Assembly (NCBI GenBank): GCA_018263655.1 | Contig: JAANWY010000328.1 | Location: 1-7,822 of the forward strand | DNA: 7,822 nucleotides | Direction: 5' to 3' | From: Anaerolineales bacterium | GTDB taxonomy: Bacteria; Chloroflexota; Anaerolineae; Epilineales; JAANWY01 | Shown: positions 5,757-7,822 of the stretch, in pieces | Layout: each line of letters begins with the position of its first letter | Numbering within the stretch: position 1 is the stretch's first letter | Notes under the pieces: model-generated | Databases searched by the model: none | Told to the model about the DNA's origin: nothing | What the model saw: only the letters and a program-made list of their open reading frames with translations | Translations under genes and position numbers: made by a program

Positions 5757-5764
5757 TGCTTGAA

Positions 5765-5974
5765 ATGACCTTGGTTGAGATACTCTCCGATATTCATATC
5801 GTCAACGAGGCTCTAGCAGAATTTGAATCACGCTATGGCATTCTTTCTGATACTTTCTATGAGTGGTATCAGCAAGGAAATGAGCCGAAAGATGATGCCT
5901 GGGTACTAGACTTCGCAGAGTGGGCCGGATGGTACAAGAGCCGGCAACGCTTGCTGGAAGGGCTGGTGGAGTGA
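5765..5974 (+). CDS. Small acidic protein with FExRYG...EWAG module (antitoxin-like, unknown function)
   Basis: A 69-residue acidic soluble protein, MTLVEILSDI..., with no signal peptide or membrane segment. It has an amphipathic N-terminal helix, then FESRYGILSDTFY at 20-32 and EWAGWYKSRQRLLEGL at 52-67. The same module (FEARFGMSSEAFY and EWAG) ends the next gene's product. I recall similar short proteins next to small toxin genes in cyanobacteria and Chloroflexota, so an antitoxin-like role is possible, but no toxin gene is recognisable here. It is expressed from the TTGACC/TATAAT promoter with a roughly 90-nt leader. An alternative start at 5756 would add three residues. Its stop codon is inside the second copy of the 68-nt leader repeat. 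Confidence 0.75.
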   Translation: MTLVEILSDIHIVNEALAEFESRYGILSDTFYEWYQQGNEPKDDAWVLDFAEWAGWYKSRQRLLEGLVE

Positions 5975-6026
5975 TTGCTGGGGAACCGACTTGAAATCAC
6001 AGCCTAACGCCGGCCTCATTTCCAGA
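5959..6026 (+). repeat. 68-nt leader repeat, copy B
   Basis: This is the second copy, 278 nt downstream of copy A, with three substitutions. It begins within the last codons of the first small gene and ends 15 nt before the ATG of the second. The GTGATT/AATCAC dyad is conserved; none of the substitutions disrupts it. Confidence 0.8.
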
Positions 6027-6041
6027 CGAGGGTAACGAACC

Positions 6042-6575
6042 ATGACTGTGATGCTGATGATTCAAGAAGCGACTGTTCCGTACGAAACCCGGTCAGATAC
6101 GGCGCTGACAGTGCCTGTTCCGTCGGCTTTCGCCTGGTTGGATCACCTGGAAGCCGATGAACAAGCTGAGTTCTACGCACAACTGCTTGAGGCAACAGCC
6201 TTCTGCCAACGGATCGGTCAATGGGACCGACTAAAATCGCTGCTTGAGAGCTGGAAAGAGCGGGCTGAGCGCCGGACACACCCCGAACTGCAGCGTCGCA
6301 TGGTTGAGGCGCGAGCCCGGTTGCCTGAAGATCGACAGCGCCTCTGGCCCAAGCTGCGTGGTTACCTGGAGAGCCTGTACGCACTGGAAATGCGGCTTCG
6401 GGCTTTTGAAGCTCGCTTCGGCATGTCGTCGGAAGCGTTCTATCAGAAGATGTTGGCTGGCGAGATTGAGGAAGACACCGAGACACTTGAATGGGCCGGC
6501 TCTTTCCGGGTATGGAAAGAAGAATTAGCAATGTGTATGGCTAGTGCTCTCTCTAACTCGTGCTTGGGGCAATAG
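6042..6575 (+). CDS. Hypothetical protein with C-terminal FExRFG...EWAG module
   Basis: A 177-residue soluble, helix-rich protein of unknown function. Residues 30-95 (WLDHLEADEQAEFYAQLL, then a WKERAE helix) resemble short helical proteins that accompany antitoxin genes, by recollection only. Residues 105-163 repeat the module of the preceding gene: FEARFGMSSEAFY at 122-134 and EWAG at 150-153. A GAGGG ribosome site (6028-6032) lies 9 nt before the ATG. The gene follows the second leader repeat and is probably cotranscribed with the first small gene. The last 15 or so residues (MCMASALSNSCLGQ) are unlike the module and are read from DNA that also encodes the C-terminus of the convergent kinase. 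The original end may therefore have been lost and replaced by read-through. Confidence 0.7.
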   Translation: MTVMLMIQEATVPYETRSDTALTVPVPSAFAWLDHLEADEQAEFYAQLLEATAFCQRIGQWDRLKSLLESWKERAERRTHPELQRRMVEARARLPEDRQRLWPKLRGYLESLYALEMRLRAFEARFGMSSEAFYQKMLAGEIEEDTETLEWAGSFRVWKEELAMCMASALSNSCLGQ

Positions 6576-7484
6576 CTCCTCCACCTGTTCCCGCCGGCAC
6601 ACTGCTGTCCCCTCGTTTGCTATCACCGAAGCAGCAGCCGCGGTGCCCAGGGCGAGAGCAGCCGGCCAATCGTCGCCTCGGCTGCGGGCTAAGAGGATAC
6701 CGCCATTCAGCGCATCGCCGGCGCCAGCCGTATTGACGACGGGGACCTCTGGCGGCTGTACGCGGTGATGCCCTGCCGTCGTTGCAGCCAACGCGCCTCG
6801 CTCCCCCAACGTAACAATCAGGGCATCACTGGCCCATTGACCCAAGCGGCCGGCCAGCACCTCCGCCAATTCGGCATCCGACTGGTCATCCGCGGTCAGG
6901 TCTGGGTCGAGCTGCGCCAACTCGCGGCGATTTATTTTGAGGATATGGGGGCCGCCTGCTACAGCCTGACGCAACGCTTCGCCCGAGGTATCGAGCAGCG
7001 TGACCAGGTCGTGCTGACGAGCACGCCGAATCAGATGGGCGTAGCTGTCGGTGGGTAGGCCGGGCGGTAAGCTGCCGGCGAAGATTACGCCCTGAGCTTC
7101 TTCGGCATAGCGGTCTAACAATCCCAAGAGCTGAGAGAGGTGCTCTTCGGTGGCCGTCAGTGTCGGTGCACTGATAGTGGATTGTTGGTCTACGGATTGG
7201 TCGACCAGCAGGATGGCCGTGCGGGTTTCGCCCTGAGCCGGCACGAACTCGTGCGAGAGGCCCCAGTCGTCCAGCATGCTGGTGAGGAGATAGCCGCTGT
7301 GGCCGGCGTTCAGACCCAACGCCACGGTCCTTCCGCCCAGCTCATGGATCACCAAGGACGAATCGACGCCTTTGCCACTGGGCGTGACGACCTCCCGTTC
7401 GCCGCGTACGACGGCGCCCAGGCGGAAGTCGTGCACGAAGATCACTCGGTCAATCGTGGGGTTGGGCGTCAGGGTCAGAATCAT
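6525..7484 (-). CDS. PfkB-family hexose-phosphate kinase (1-phosphofructokinase / tagatose-6-phosphate kinase type)
   Basis: A 319-residue ribokinase-fold kinase close in layout to FruK/LacC. These enzymes phosphorylate fructose 1-phosphate or tagatose 6-phosphate to the bisphosphate, the substrate type of the aldolases in this window. Visible motifs are the N-terminal TLTPNPTIDRV at 4-14, SGKGVDSS at 36-43, AGSLPPGLP at 136-144, LLDTSGEALR at 163-172, KINRREL at 183-189, VTLGERGAL at 224-232, and the catalytic anion-hole NTAGAGDALNGG at 251-262 with Asp257. SGKGVDSS replaces the usual GGKGINVA, so sugar contacts may differ. The gene starts 13 nt after the stop of an upstream aldolase-family gene on the same strand, implying an operon. 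No strong ribosome site is visible. Its last 51 bp overlap the convergent gene, and the RVRESTSHTHC tail extends past the expected family end. Confidence 0.88.
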   Translation of the reverse strand: MILTLTPNPTIDRVIFVHDFRLGAVVRGEREVVTPSGKGVDSSLVIHELGGRTVALGLNAGHSGYLLTSMLDDWGLSHEFVPAQGETRTAILLVDQSVDQQSTISAPTLTATEEHLSQLLGLLDRYAEEAQGVIFAGSLPPGLPTDSYAHLIRRARQHDLVTLLDTSGEALRQAVAGGPHILKINRRELAQLDPDLTADDQSDAELAEVLAGRLGQWASDALIVTLGERGALAATTAGHHRVQPPEVPVVNTAGAGDALNGGILLARSRGDDWPAALALGTAAAASVIANEGTAVCRREQVEELLPQARVRESTSHTHC

Positions 7485-7497
7485 CTCTTGCGAAGGA

Positions 7498-7822
7498 TCA
7501 CTCTGGCAATCGGTCGCGCATCAGGATCGTGTGGGCGCTCCATTCGAGACGCTCCAGCGTATCGTAGGCATCGGCCAGGTCTCTGCCAACGGTCAGGACA
7601 CCATGCCAGGCCAGGATGAGGCCCAGCCCATTCTTCTTCAGTGTCTCCTGACGCGGCGCCAGTTTCTCGACCACGGCGTCAGCCAGCTCCTGGCTATGAC
7701 TGGGTTGATGAGGCACAACCTCCACCGTGCCGAACTTCTCTGTGTACTCGTTGGTTGGTGTGACAGGCTCGCCGGCAGCAGCGAAAACGCTCAGGTAGCG
7801 GGGGTGGGCGTGGACGATGCTG
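7498..7822 (-). CDS. Class II aldolase/adducin-family protein (AraD/FucA-like), N-terminus outside window
   Basis: The C-terminal 107 residues are visible; the frame runs off the right edge. The fragment begins SIVHAHPRYL, where HAHP carries the two-histidine zinc site of the class II aldolase/adducin family. A third ligand is expected in AWHGVLTVGRDLADAYDTLE, matching the family NHG-vGkdl-eA-e-lE pattern. Members include fuculose-1-phosphate aldolase, rhamnulose-1-phosphate aldolase and ribulose-5-phosphate 4-epimerase; the fragment does not distinguish these. It precedes the PfkB kinase by 13 nt in the same operon, which favours a sugar-phosphate aldolase or epimerase. A GTG at 7723-7725 is only an internal codon. 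Confidence 0.85.
   Translation of the reverse strand, partial: SIVHAHPRYLSVFAAAGEPVTPTNEYTEKFGTVEVVPHQPSHSQELADAVVEKLAPRQETLKKNGLGLILAWHGVLTVGRDLADAYDTLERLEWSAHTILMRDRLPE

Larger units (their letters stand above)
5183..5764. other. Gene-free interval of about 580 bp holding elements, hairpins and a promoter
   Basis: No convincing coding region is seen. In order the interval holds a small CGCC-GAA-GGCG hairpin directly after the stop codon (5183-5193), the intrinsic terminator (5209-5268), 40 nt without a recognised signal, and the IS66-like miniature element (5309-5450) with flanking GCGTCTTG duplications. These are followed by about 75 unassigned nt, a 19-bp hairpin (5533-5580), inverted repeats and a promoter (5618-5667), and the first leader repeat (5681-5748). 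Confidence 0.7.

Overview
This is a GC-rich (roughly 60%) bacterial window. The gene set suggests a Chloroflexota-like organism: Uma2-type nucleases with coiled-coil tails, a eukaryote-like class I aldolase, a divergent class II ketose-bisphosphate aldolase, and small tandem-duplicated orphan genes. That assignment is inferred from gene families, not from a marker gene. The hexamer GCCGGC is scattered through the window far more often than composition predicts (about 40 by hand count).

Layout. (1) Positions 1-1353 hold two nearly identical tandem Uma2-family genes. The first is cut by the window edge and has a coiled-coil tail longer by exactly 35 residues (five heptads). (2) Positions 1427-3986 hold a tight two-gene operon, xylulokinase (xylB) followed 4 nt later by a class II ketose-bisphosphate aldolase with altered phosphate-binding loops. 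(3) Immediately after the aldolase stop codon lies a 131-bp element with IS66-like ends (GTAA...; 8-bp target duplication, 7/8 matching). It has a 54-bp perfect palindrome at its core. (4) Positions 4163-5182 encode a class I fructose-bisphosphate aldolase, followed by a clear intrinsic terminator. (5) A second IS66-like miniature element (5309-5450) has 13-bp terminal inverted repeats and a perfect 8-bp target-site duplication GCGTCTTG. The two elements therefore bracket the class I aldolase gene. A strong 19-bp hairpin follows. (6) A near-consensus sigma70-type promoter (TTGACC-17-TATAAT), overlaid by inverted repeats, drives two small genes of unknown function. They share a short module, and each is preceded by a 68-nt leader repeat (65/68 identical). 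(7) On the minus strand, a truncated class II aldolase/adducin-family gene and a PfkB-family hexose-phosphate kinase form an operon. It runs convergently into the second small gene and overlaps it by 51 bp.

Together, xylB, the two ketose-bisphosphate aldolases, the PfkB kinase and the AraD/FucA-like aldolase form a sugar-phosphate island. Ketoses would be phosphorylated by XylB or PfkB and cleaved to triose phosphates by aldolases of three unrelated or divergent folds. The exact sugar is not evident; no transporter, isomerase or regulator lies inside the window. The least ordinary parts are the paired miniature elements around the class I aldolase and the promoter-leader-small-gene module at 5618-6575.
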